Positions 1 through 4,658 of a DNA stretch of 15,486 nucleotides are shown piece after piece. The first letter of the stretch is position 1, and each line of letters begins with the position of its first letter. The stretch comes from Terrimesophilobacter sp036565765 (lineage in GTDB: Bacteria; Actinomycetota; Actinomycetes; Actinomycetales; Microbacteriaceae): NCBI RefSeq assembly GCF_036565765.1, contig NZ_DATCXP010000185.1. One strand, 5' to 3'. A program made the position numbers and the translations under genes. The notes under the pieces were generated by a model, which was not told where the DNA came from, did no database searches, and saw nothing but the letters and a program-made list of their open reading frames with translations.

Positions 1-258
1 GAGGACGAGGTCCTTGTGGTTCTTGCCAGCGGCAAGGTGGTACGCTCTGCCGTGGCCGAGGTTCCGGCCAAGGGTCGTGACACCATGGGTGTCGTGTTCG
101 CCCGGTTTGCGGACGACGACAGAATCATCGCAATCGCGAAAAACAGCGAACGTAACCTGGACAGCCAGACTGAAGAGGTGCCCGATCCGGAGACCCCGTC
201 GGACGAGGCACCATCGGATGCCGACCAGGCCGGGAAGGACGAAACGATAGATGAGTAG
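1..258 (+). CDS. gyrA: DNA gyrase subunit A, C-terminal end (partial)
   Basis: The reading frame is open from the window edge and gives 85 residues of the GyrA C-terminal beta-pinwheel, the part that wraps DNA for negative supercoiling. The last blade is visible (VVLASGKVVRSAVAEVP, then KGRDTMGVVFARF and a DDRIIAIAKNSER strand). It is followed by an acidic Asp/Glu/Pro-rich tail of about 35 residues ending DETIDE. Such tails are typical of actinobacterial GyrA. The 5' part lies outside the window. The stop overlaps the start of the next gene by 8 bases (ATGAGTAG), so the two are probably co-transcribed and translationally coupled. The identification rests on the pinwheel motif together with the DUF3566 and tRNA-Ile/Ala neighbours, which is the standard actinobacterial order after gyrA. 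Confidence 0.93.
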   Translation, partial: EDEVLVVLASGKVVRSAVAEVPAKGRDTMGVVFARFADDDRIIAIAKNSERNLDSQTEEVPDPETPSDEAPSDADQAGKDETIDE

Positions 259-658
259 CGTCGCAGAAAAGCTCCAGCGCAAGTCGCAGCGGGCGACAGC
301 CACGAAGCAGGTCCGCCTGAAGCTCGTGTACATCGACTTCTGGTCGGCAGTGAAACTGTCGTTCCTGATCTCGGTGTGCGTCGGGATCGTTCAGATCGTC
401 GCGACGTTCCTGATCTGGATCGTGCTGAACTCGACCGGAATCTTCAGCCAGCTCACCGGCGCGCTGGTGGATATCCTCGGTGACCCGACCTTCAATGTGC
501 TCGACACCTTCTCGCTCGTCAGGGTGATGCTGTTCGCCCTCATCGTCGGAGCGCTGAGCGTCGTCGTCGGGACCGCTCTCGGCGCGATCTCCTCGACGCT
601 GTACAACCTGAGTGTGCGCCTGACCGGCGGACTGCTCGTCGGTTTCACCAACAACTGA
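251..658 (+). CDS. DUF3566 family membrane protein
   Basis: A 135-residue protein with a basic N-terminus (RKSQRATATKQVRLKLVYID), a transmembrane segment at about residues 35-58 and a second at about 92-115. A short loop (GDPTFNVLDTFSLVR) lies between them. The pattern V-x-Y-I-D-x-x-S-A-x-K-x-S followed by two helices is characteristic of DUF3566 proteins, which sit directly after gyrA in most actinobacteria (Rv0007 in Mycobacterium tuberculosis is the equivalent). Mycobacterial members have a long disordered N-terminus; this one is short. The start codon lies inside the gyrA stop region, which suggests translational coupling. Molecular function is not established. A strong hairpin starts at the stop codon. 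Confidence 0.9.
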   Translation: MSSVAEKLQRKSQRATATKQVRLKLVYIDFWSAVKLSFLISVCVGIVQIVATFLIWIVLNSTGIFSQLTGALVDILGDPTFNVLDTFSLVRVMLFALIVGALSVVVGTALGAISSTLYNLSVRLTGGLLVGFTNN

Positions 659-691
659 ATCTCGTGGCGAGCGTAGCTCGCCTCGCGATTC
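657..691 (+). terminator. Hairpin at the end of the gyrA-DUF3566 operon
   Basis: A long inverted repeat starts inside the DUF3566 stop codon. The inner stem is 7 bp (GGCGAGC / GCTCGCC, 666-672 with 676-682) around a GTA loop. After single mismatches it continues outward through CG/CG and GAATC/GATTC. No U-run follows, which is common for actinobacterial terminators. It could also be an RNA-stabilising hairpin. Confidence 0.6.
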
Positions 692-692
692 A

Positions 693-740
693 GATCGAGT
701 AGCCGGCCCTCAGGCCGGCGTATCGAGATCTCTCGACCAC
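693..740. repeat. REP-like intergenic palindromic repeat
   Basis: A perfect 7-bp stem (GCCGGCC, 702-708 / GGCCGGC, 713-719) with a CTCA loop is framed by ATCGAGTA on one side and GTATCGAGAT plus CTCTCGACCAC on the other. On the minus strand it reads TCTCGATACGCC...GGCTACTCGAT. From memory this resembles a short interspersed repeat frequent between genes in Microbacteriaceae. Only one copy is present in the window, so the repeat status is inferred. Confidence 0.45.
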
Positions 741-744
741 ACAA

Positions 745-773
745 TTACATAAACCCGAGGCCGGTGCGATACT
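745..773 (+). promoter_or_regulatory. Possible promoter of tRNA-Ile
   Basis: A -10-like GATACT (768-773) matches TATACT in five of six positions and ends 15 nt before the mature tRNA. The hexamer 17 bp upstream, TTACAT (745-750), is only a weak -35. The call rests on the position and the -10 match. Confidence 0.35.
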
Positions 774-788
774 CTCGTATCTGCCTGC

Positions 789-862
789 GGGGATATAGCT
801 CAGGCGGTTAGAGCGCTTCGCTGATAACGAAGAGGTCCCAGGTTCAAGTCCTGGTATCCCCA
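789..862 (+). tRNA. ileT: tRNA-Ile (anticodon GAT)
   Basis: The acceptor stem GGGGATA (789-795) pairs fully with TATCCCC (855-861), and A862 is the discriminator base. The anticodon stem CTTCG/CGAAG encloses loop CTGATAA with anticodon GAT at 823-825. The T-arm has GGTTCAAGTCC. CCA is not encoded. Its place after gyrA and before tRNA-Ala matches the ileT-alaT pair of other actinobacteria. Confidence 0.97.
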
Positions 863-918
863 CGCAGTTCAATAGTTGGTGGTGTTGCGGTCCGCCGCTG
901 GACCTCCGAAGTGATGGC

Positions 919-984
919 CGGTCGGGCCGAGCGCTCGCGCGCGGTCGGCCCGACCGAATGCGCGCCGGAGAAGCGCCGGCGCGC
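919..984 (+). terminator. Two strong hairpins between tRNA-Ile and tRNA-Ala
   Basis: The first hairpin has a 12-bp perfect stem (CGGTCGGGCCGA, 919-930, with 945-956). The second has a 9-bp perfect stem (GCGCGCCGG, 960-968, with CCGGCGCGC, 976-984) and a 7-nt loop. They occupy most of the spacer between the tRNAs and probably end the tRNA-Ile transcript or guide its processing. Neither has a T-tract. They end 10 nt before tRNA-Ala. Confidence 0.5.
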
Positions 985-994
985 TAGCTAACAC

Positions 995-1067
995 GGGGCC
1001 TTAGCTCAATTGGTAGAGCGCCTGCTTTGCAAGCAGGAGGTCAGGAGTTCGATTCTCCTAGGCTCCA
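995..1067 (+). tRNA. alaT: tRNA-Ala (anticodon TGC)
   Basis: The acceptor stem GGGGCCT (995-1001) pairs with AGGCTCC (1060-1066), including one G-U pair, and A1067 is the discriminator. The anticodon stem CCTGC/GCAGG encloses TTTGCAA with anticodon TGC at 1028-1030. The D-arm TTAGCTCAATTGGTAGAG and the T-arm GGAGTTCGATTCTCC are canonical. CCA is not encoded. The convergent TOPRIM gene ends only 13 bp downstream. Confidence 0.97.
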
Positions 1068-1080
1068 CTCGCACGATGGA

Positions 1081-1734
1081 TCACAGGTACGCCAGCAGGC
1101 GCGCCAGTGGCCCCGGAACCCGCTCGAGGTCCACAGCGTCGACGAGCGCGCGAGCATACTGCGCCTTCCTCCCACTGGTCGTGCCGATGAAGCGATGAAG
1201 CTGCTGACTGATCGTCCGGTCCCGCTGGGCGGGTTGGTTCTGGAAGATCCGGAACGACTTCAGGTCGCCCCGCGCCGCCATGACGTGCTCGACGGCCTCT
1301 GTGCCCAGGGCGCGGATGAGCTCGTCCTCGAGGTCTGCGACGCAGGCGAAGAAGCCCAAGGCCTCCAGATCAGCGGTGCGGAGGTCGACGCCGAGCCCCG
1401 CGCGTTCCAGACCACGACGGAAGTATCGCTGCTCGGCGGCATCGCACAGGCCGGCGAGTCTGACGTTGAGCCCGAGGGGGCCGAGCAGCCTCAGAAAGCG
1501 TCCGACGCTCGTGGCCCCGCCGAGCGGGACGAGGCAGGTTCCCTCTGCGTCGAGATTCCGATCGTGTCGCGCAACCAGGGTCTCGATGGCGACCTGGTCG
1601 CTGACTCCTTCTACGAGGACCGCCGTCTTCAGGCCGGTCTGTGCGGCGAGCTCCCGTAGACCGGGGACCAGCTCCGAAGAGCCGGCGGCGGCCCATGTGA
1701 CGAGGGTCCCACGGACGTGCCTCATGTCCTCCAC
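1081..1734 (-). CDS. Orphan TOPRIM (OLD-family-like) nucleotidyl transferase/hydrolase domain protein
   Basis: A 217-residue protein from GTG 1734; an in-frame ATG at 1725 is an alternative start, and neither has a well-spaced ribosome site. The TOPRIM signature is clear: TAVLVEGVSDQVAIETL at residues 37-53 carries the catalytic glutamate E42 in the EG motif, and LAGLCDAAE (93-101) supplies the acidic strand with D98. A conserved ADLEDELIRALG segment (133-144) and SGRKAQYARALVDA (187-200) follow. These motifs are typical of the stand-alone TOPRIM proteins of actinobacteria related to the C-terminal nuclease half of OLD/COG3593 endonucleases. No ABC-type ATPase domain (Walker A) is present here or in an adjacent gene, so it is not a complete OLD or Gabija pair. 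A metal-dependent nuclease role in DNA repair or defence is inference. It is convergent with tRNA-Ala. Confidence 0.82.
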   Translation of the reverse strand: MEDMRHVRGTLVTWAAAGSSELVPGLRELAAQTGLKTAVLVEGVSDQVAIETLVARHDRNLDAEGTCLVPLGGATSVGRFLRLLGPLGLNVRLAGLCDAAEQRYFRRGLERAGLGVDLRTADLEALGFFACVADLEDELIRALGTEAVEHVMAARGDLKSFRIFQNQPAQRDRTISQQLHRFIGTTSGRKAQYARALVDAVDLERVPGPLARLLAYL

Positions 1735-1808
1735 GGGAACCAGTCTCGCAGAACCGGAGACCGGAGTACCCGCTGGGCGAGGCGCCTGGCACCGGGGTGA
1801 GGCGACGT

Positions 1809-1856
1809 CGAAGCCTCCAGCCGGATCCCGGGCTCGTGGTCGGGCTGGAGGCTTCG
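1809..1856 (-). terminator. Hairpin behind the cmtR-peptide operon
   Basis: A 14-bp perfect inverted repeat (core GAAGCCTCCAGCC, 1809-1822, with GGCTGGAGGCTTC, 1843-1856) has a 20-nt GC-rich loop. It starts 11 nt after the stop of the cysteine-rich peptide gene and lies upstream of the TOPRIM gene on the same strand. Termination of the repressor-peptide transcript is the likely role; there is no U-tract. Confidence 0.55.
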
Positions 1857-1866
1857 GCTACGGAAA

Positions 1867-1935
1867 TCAGCAGCAGGTGCAGTTCGAATCGCACTCTTCG
1901 GGCGTGCAGATGTTCGGGTCACAGCATTCTGGCAT
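1867..1935 (-). CDS. 22-residue cysteine-rich peptide (putative mini-metallothionein)
   Basis: A short frame from ATG 1935 to TGA at 1867 encodes 22 residues, starting MPECCDPNIC and ending ECDSNCTCC. Seven of the 22 are cysteine (4, 5, 10, 15, 19, 21, 22), with CC, CxC and CxxxC spacings, and five are Asp or Glu. There is no signal peptide or hydrophobic stretch. An excellent ribosome site, AAGGGGG, overlaps the end of the repressor gene about 9 nt before the ATG. The start lies 7 nt from the repressor stop, so the two are almost certainly one operon, and a 14-bp hairpin follows. The cysteine density and the CmtR-type regulator suggest a cytosolic thiolate ligand that buffers Cd(II), Pb(II), Zn(II) or Cu(I). 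I recognise no named family. It is too short for ordinary gene callers. Function is inferred from composition and context only. Confidence 0.72.
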   Translation of the reverse strand: MPECCDPNICTPEECDSNCTCC

Positions 1936-1941
1936 CGGTGA

Positions 1942-2316
1942 TCACCCCCTTGTCTCGATCGTTCTCACGGCGGCCCCACAGCATCCTGGGACCGTGCAGC
2001 TCGGGTCGACGCAGTCGGCGTCCTCGTCCACCGCGAGGGCGACGCCGACGAGCGCCTCGAGCGCGCGCGTCAGGTGCGGATCGGAGATCTCATAACGGGT
2101 CTGCCGCCCCTCCGGCTCGGCGACGACGATTCCGCAGTCGCGCAGACAGCTCAAGTGATTGGAGACGTTCGATCTCGTCAGGTCGAGATCCCGGGAGAGC
2201 ACAGCCGGGTAGCTGGGCCCATCGAGCAGGGTCATCAGGATCCTTGAGCGGGTGGGATCGGCCATGGCGCGGCCGAGCCGGTTCATGACGTCGAGGCGAG
2301 AGGCAATTGTCAGCAC
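1942..2316 (-). CDS. cmtR: ArsR/SmtB-family metal-sensing repressor, CmtR type
   Basis: From GTG 2316 the protein has 124 residues. A winged helix-turn-helix is clear: RLGRAMADPTRSRIL, then LTRSNVSNHLSCLRDCGIVV (recognition helix) and EGRQTRYEISD (wing). With this start the cysteines fall at 57, 61 and 102, the positions of the Cd/Pb-binding cysteines of M. tuberculosis CmtR, and the N-terminal Leu-Thr also matches; this is the main argument for the start. The tail carries further cysteines (107, 112, 113), giving a Cys-rich end absent from the classic protein. Predicted role: it represses its own operon, including the downstream cysteine-rich peptide gene, until Cd(II) or Pb(II) binds. An 18-bp palindrome lies in the promoter, and a -10 box ends 6 nt before the GTG. 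A TTG at 2346 is in frame but lies upstream of the operator and -10. Confidence 0.88.
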   Translation of the reverse strand: MLTIASRLDVMNRLGRAMADPTRSRILMTLLDGPSYPAVLSRDLDLTRSNVSNHLSCLRDCGIVVAEPEGRQTRYEISDPHLTRALEALVGVALAVDEDADCVDPSCTVPGCCGAAVRTIETRG

Positions 2317-2322
2317 CAGTTG

Positions 2323-2351
2323 ACTATACAGCGATCGCTGTATCAACGAAA
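2323..2351 (-). promoter_or_regulatory. cmtR promoter with overlapping 18-bp palindromic operator
   Basis: The palindrome ATACAGCGATCGCTGTAT (2326-2343) is perfect over 9 + 9 bp. On the minus strand it fills the spacer between a weak -35 (TTTCGT, 2351-2346) and a -10 TATAGT (2328-2323), 17 bp apart, and overlaps the -10. Transcription would start at or beside GTG 2316, giving a leaderless mRNA. This is a suitable site for an ArsR-family dimer to block RNA polymerase. Confidence 0.7.
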
Positions 2352-2398
2352 GTCGCCGCGCGGGGTCCCGGGGAGCGACGGTGGTGCGAGAGTCCCGC

Positions 2399-2404
2399 TA
2401 CAGT
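2399..2404 (+). promoter_or_regulatory. Possible -10 box of a leaderless Nudix transcript
   Basis: TACAGT ends 6 nt before GTG 2411, the geometry of actinobacterial leaderless promoters. No convincing -35 is seen. The CmtR palindrome lies about 56 bp upstream, so control of this gene by the repressor is possible but not shown. Confidence 0.4.
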
Positions 2405-2410
2405 TGCCGG

Positions 2411-2830
2411 GTGGACATCCGGGTCGCCGCGTATGGCGTCATCATCGACGGCGGCCGCGTGCTGCTCGCACACTGGAGCGAGGGTGGCCACAGCGGCTGG
2501 ACCCTTCCGGGTGGCGGACTCGAACCGGGAGAGCACCCCGAGGATGCCGCACGCCGCGAGATCCTCGAGGAGACCGGATACATCGCACAACTCCAGGGAC
2601 TACTGGGCGTCGACTCGATCGTCGTCGCCGCCGAAAGACGGATCTCCGGGGCCGGTCCGCTTCACGGCATCCGCATCCTGTACCGCGCCGTGATTGTCGG
2701 CGGAGAGCTCAGGAACGAACGGGACGGCAGTACCGACGAGGCTGCCTGGTTCTCGCTCGACGACATCCCCTCGCTTCATCGTGTCGAACTCGTCGACGTG
2801 GGACTCAACCGGTATATCGCTACGAAATAA
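2411..2830 (+). CDS. Nudix hydrolase
   Basis: A 139-residue Nudix fold from GTG 2411. The Nudix box GX5EX7REUXEEXGU is complete at residues 35-57 (G35, E41, R49-E50, E53-E54, G56), so the Mg2+-binding glutamates are present. A standard first strand (VDIRVAAYGVIID) precedes it, and a C-terminal EAAWFSLDDIPSL segment typical of ADP-ribose/NTP-type Nudix enzymes follows. It should hydrolyse a nucleoside diphosphate linked to another moiety; the substrate cannot be read from the sequence. An in-frame GTG at 2381 would add ten residues and has a GGAG 5 nt before it, but those residues precede the normal domain start. The gene is divergent from the repressor gene, with the operator between them. 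Confidence 0.85.
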   Translation: MDIRVAAYGVIIDGGRVLLAHWSEGGHSGWTLPGGGLEPGEHPEDAARREILEETGYIAQLQGLLGVDSIVVAAERRISGAGPLHGIRILYRAVIVGGELRNERDGSTDEAAWFSLDDIPSLHRVELVDVGLNRYIATK

Positions 2831-2965
2831 TCCGGGAGCGTCCCGCGCCGTTCAATAACTGAGGAGTACTCTTCTGGGTGGCGCGCCGGAGAACCCGACG
2901 GGCCGAACTTACCCACACAGGACCGACCGCCGAAGGAGACGAGCCGGTTCGAAGGAAGGAATGCC

Positions 2966-3433
2966 ATGAGTTCCACTGCAGTCTCCACACCGTCAACCGG
3001 CGCCAAGCCGGTCGCGGGCTGGCGCCTGATCATCGACGTCGTCCAGAAATGGGTCGCCCTGCTCGGCCTGCTGCTCTCACTGCTCCAGGTCGCGTTCGCC
3101 GCGTTGGGCTTCTGGGGAGCCGAAGAGAAGCCGGGCGATCAGGCGTGGGGGATGGCGGCGTTCCTCCCCCATGCGACCAACGGCATGATCCTGTACATCG
3201 TCGCCGCCGTACTGTTCGTCCTGGGACTTCTCGCCATGTCCGGCTGGAAGGCCTGGGTCATCCCGCTGGTGCTGTTTCTGCTGCTGTACTTCGTGCAGGG
3301 CATCCTGGTCGGGCTCGGATTCGGCGTGAGCAAGTGGTACGGATTCCTGCACGCGCTTGATGGCACGCTCATCATCGCCGGGTACGCGTGGCTCTACTTC
3401 GACCGGCTGCGGCACCCGCTCAAGGCGAAGTAG
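2966..3433 (+). CDS. Four-helix membrane protein, DUF6220-like
   Basis: A 155-residue protein with a hydrophilic N-terminus of about 18 residues and four predicted membrane segments (about 30-50, 73-92, 95-116 and 128-146). Two conserved-looking His-x-x-x-Gly patterns, PHATNGMILY and LHALDGTLII, lie at the start of helices 2 and 4. From memory this layout resembles DUF6220 proteins, where a histidine sits at the same place in two helices. A heme- or metal-binding role is conceivable but unproven. The ribosome site AAGGA (2956-2960) lies 5 nt before the ATG. It is probably transcribed from its own promoter in the 135-bp gap after the Nudix gene, where I see no other gene. It is convergent with the next gene; the stops are 4 nt apart. 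Confidence 0.8.
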   Translation: MSSTAVSTPSTGAKPVAGWRLIIDVVQKWVALLGLLLSLLQVAFAALGFWGAEEKPGDQAWGMAAFLPHATNGMILYIVAAVLFVLGLLAMSGWKAWVIPLVLFLLLYFVQGILVGLGFGVSKWYGFLHALDGTLIIAGYAWLYFDRLRHPLKAK

Positions 3434-3437
3434 GAGC

Positions 3438-3977
3438 TCAGAGCTCCTCGATGTTCTCCGGCTCGTCGCTGACCCAGAGCTCGTCGTCGGCCCGCAGTGT
3501 CTGCCAGGCGGCATACGCGAGCCCGGCAACGGCGACGAGGCCGATCCCGATCAGGATGTACCGGCCGGGTCCGCTCGCGGGCTTGGCCGGTACGATCCCG
3601 GCCTTGTTCCCTGCGGCCCGCACCCGACCGAGGACCTGCCGCACACGCGGATCCTTCGCCACCTCGAGCGCGGCGAGAGCCGTTCCCAGCGCGGAGGAGA
3701 CCGCCGGCAGCAGGTCGTGAGTGACCTTGTCCTTCGCGGTTCCGGCGAACTGGCGTCCGGCCTCGATACCCGATTCAACACCTGGCCGGATGCGCGACTC
3801 GTAGCTTTCACGGACCCGGGGCACGACTTCCTCCCGGCTCACGTTCGCAAGCTGCCGCTTGGCCTCGCGCACGACCTTGCTCGCGTGCTCGAGAACATCC
3901 TTCTGGTCCTCCCAGAGCTCACTCGTCGTGCGCTTGAGGCGCTTCAACTCTCGCTGGCGCTTGCGTGACAGTCCCAT
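3438..3977 (-). CDS. Membrane-anchored protein with C-terminal DLW-39-like tail
   Basis: A 179-residue protein. ATG 3977 has a good GGAGG site 6 nt upstream; the frame extends further but without support. The N-terminal 130 residues are highly charged and probably helical or coiled-coil (MGLSRKRQRELKRLKRTT..., REAKRQLANVSREEVVPRV). Next come a Gly/Pro hinge, one membrane helix (about 140-158) and a short acidic tail with RADDELWVSDEP (162-173). The last 40 residues (helix, R-A-D/E, D/E-L-W) resemble the small DLW-39 family proteins encoded downstream of tRNA-Ala near gyrA in other actinobacteria; this is recalled, not searched. If so, the gene marks the far end of the insert after tRNA-Ala. 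Function is unknown. Some relatives carry a 'DNA helicase' label, which nothing here supports. Confidence 0.8.
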   Translation of the reverse strand: MGLSRKRQRELKRLKRTTSELWEDQKDVLEHASKVVREAKRQLANVSREEVVPRVRESYESRIRPGVESGIEAGRQFAGTAKDKVTHDLLPAVSSALGTALAALEVAKDPRVRQVLGRVRAAGNKAGIVPAKPASGPGRYILIGIGLVAVAGLAYAAWQTLRADDELWVSDEPENIEEL

Positions 3978-4099
3978 CGGAAACCTCCGTCTGTGGTGGT
4001 CGGACAGCAACCATCCTCCCACGCGTTATCCGGGCATCGGTATGAGAGCAGCCAACACGTGCCGCCTGAGTGATCGCTGAAACCACTCCGGCACTGTGA

Positions 4100-4105
4100 A
4101 AGAAT
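4100..4105 (+). promoter_or_regulatory. Possible -10 box of the cyclophilin gene
   Basis: AAGAAT, five of six to TAGAAT, ends 6 nt before ATG 4112. The gene has no Shine-Dalgarno sequence, so a leaderless transcript is plausible. TGTG two bases upstream could act as an extended -10. No -35 is evident. Confidence 0.4.
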
Positions 4106-4111
4106 TGGCAG

Positions 4112-4651
4112 ATGCCTGCACACACTCACGTAGCCACTCTCCACACCAGCCTCGGCGACATCACGGTGAACCTCCTCGCCAACCACGCCCCGAAGACCGT
4201 CGCGAACTTCGTCGGTCTTGCGACCGGCACGATCGAATGGACCGACCCGGCGACCCAGGAGAAGACGAACCGCCCGCTCTACGACGGCGTGATCTTCCAC
4301 CGCATCATCGACGACTTCATGATCCAGGGCGGAGACCCGCTCGGCAAGGGAATCGGCGGCCCGGGTTACCAGTTCGACGACGAGATCCACCCCGAACTGA
4401 ACTTCAACGAGCCCTACATCCTCGCGATGGCGAATGCCGGCACCCAGATGGGCCGCGGCACGAACGGGTCGCAGTTCTTCATCACGACGGTTCCGACGCC
4501 GTGGCTCCAGGGCAAGCACACGATCTTCGGCATCGTCGCCGACGAGGAGTCGAAGAACACGGTGAAGAAGATCGAATCGGTGAAGAAGGACGGTCGCGAC
4601 GCCCCGATCGAGCCCGTGGTCATCGAGAGCATATCGATCGAAGAGCTCTAG
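4112..4651 (+). CDS. ppiA: Cyclophilin-type peptidyl-prolyl cis-trans isomerase
   Basis: A 179-residue cytoplasmic cyclophilin without a signal peptide; it catalyses cis-trans isomerisation of X-Pro bonds during protein folding. The active-site motifs are complete: VIFHRIIDDFMIQGGDP (60-76) with catalytic R64 and Q72, MANAG (106-110), NGSQFFITT (118-126), and W131-LQGKHTIFG (132-140) with H136. The insert WTDPATQEKTNRPLYDG is usual for actinobacterial PpiA/PpiB. Length and motifs match Rv0009 (PpiA) of M. tuberculosis, which has the same neighbourhood. No Shine-Dalgarno precedes the ATG. The rhomboid gene starts 7 nt after the stop, so the two form an operon. Confidence 0.95.
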   Translation: MPAHTHVATLHTSLGDITVNLLANHAPKTVANFVGLATGTIEWTDPATQEKTNRPLYDGVIFHRIIDDFMIQGGDPLGKGIGGPGYQFDDEIHPELNFNEPYILAMANAGTQMGRGTNGSQFFITTVPTPWLQGKHTIFGIVADEESKNTVKKIESVKKDGRDAPIEPVVIESISIEEL

Positions 4652-4658
4652 GCCGCTG

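Noticed and set aside
1027..1659. 210-codon + strand frame starting inside tRNA-Ala
   Set aside because: Starts within the tRNA and runs antisense to the TOPRIM gene, which has clear motifs; not a gene.
1867..1935. Leader peptide/attenuator interpretation of the cysteine-rich mini-gene
   Set aside because: It lies downstream of the repressor gene, with its own strong ribosome site, and the hairpin after it precedes an unrelated TOPRIM gene about 75 bp on; cysteine-biosynthesis genes are absent. A structural metal-binding peptide fits better.
1942..2346. Longer cmtR start at TTG 2346
   Set aside because: It would place the operator and -10 box inside the coding region; GTG 2316 matches the length and cysteine numbering of CmtR.
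1060..3440. Attachment-site duplication of the tRNA-Ala 3' end flanking the insert
   Set aside because: I looked for repeats of the T-arm/acceptor end (GTTCGATTCTCC, AGGCTCCA) downstream and saw none; no integrase gene either.
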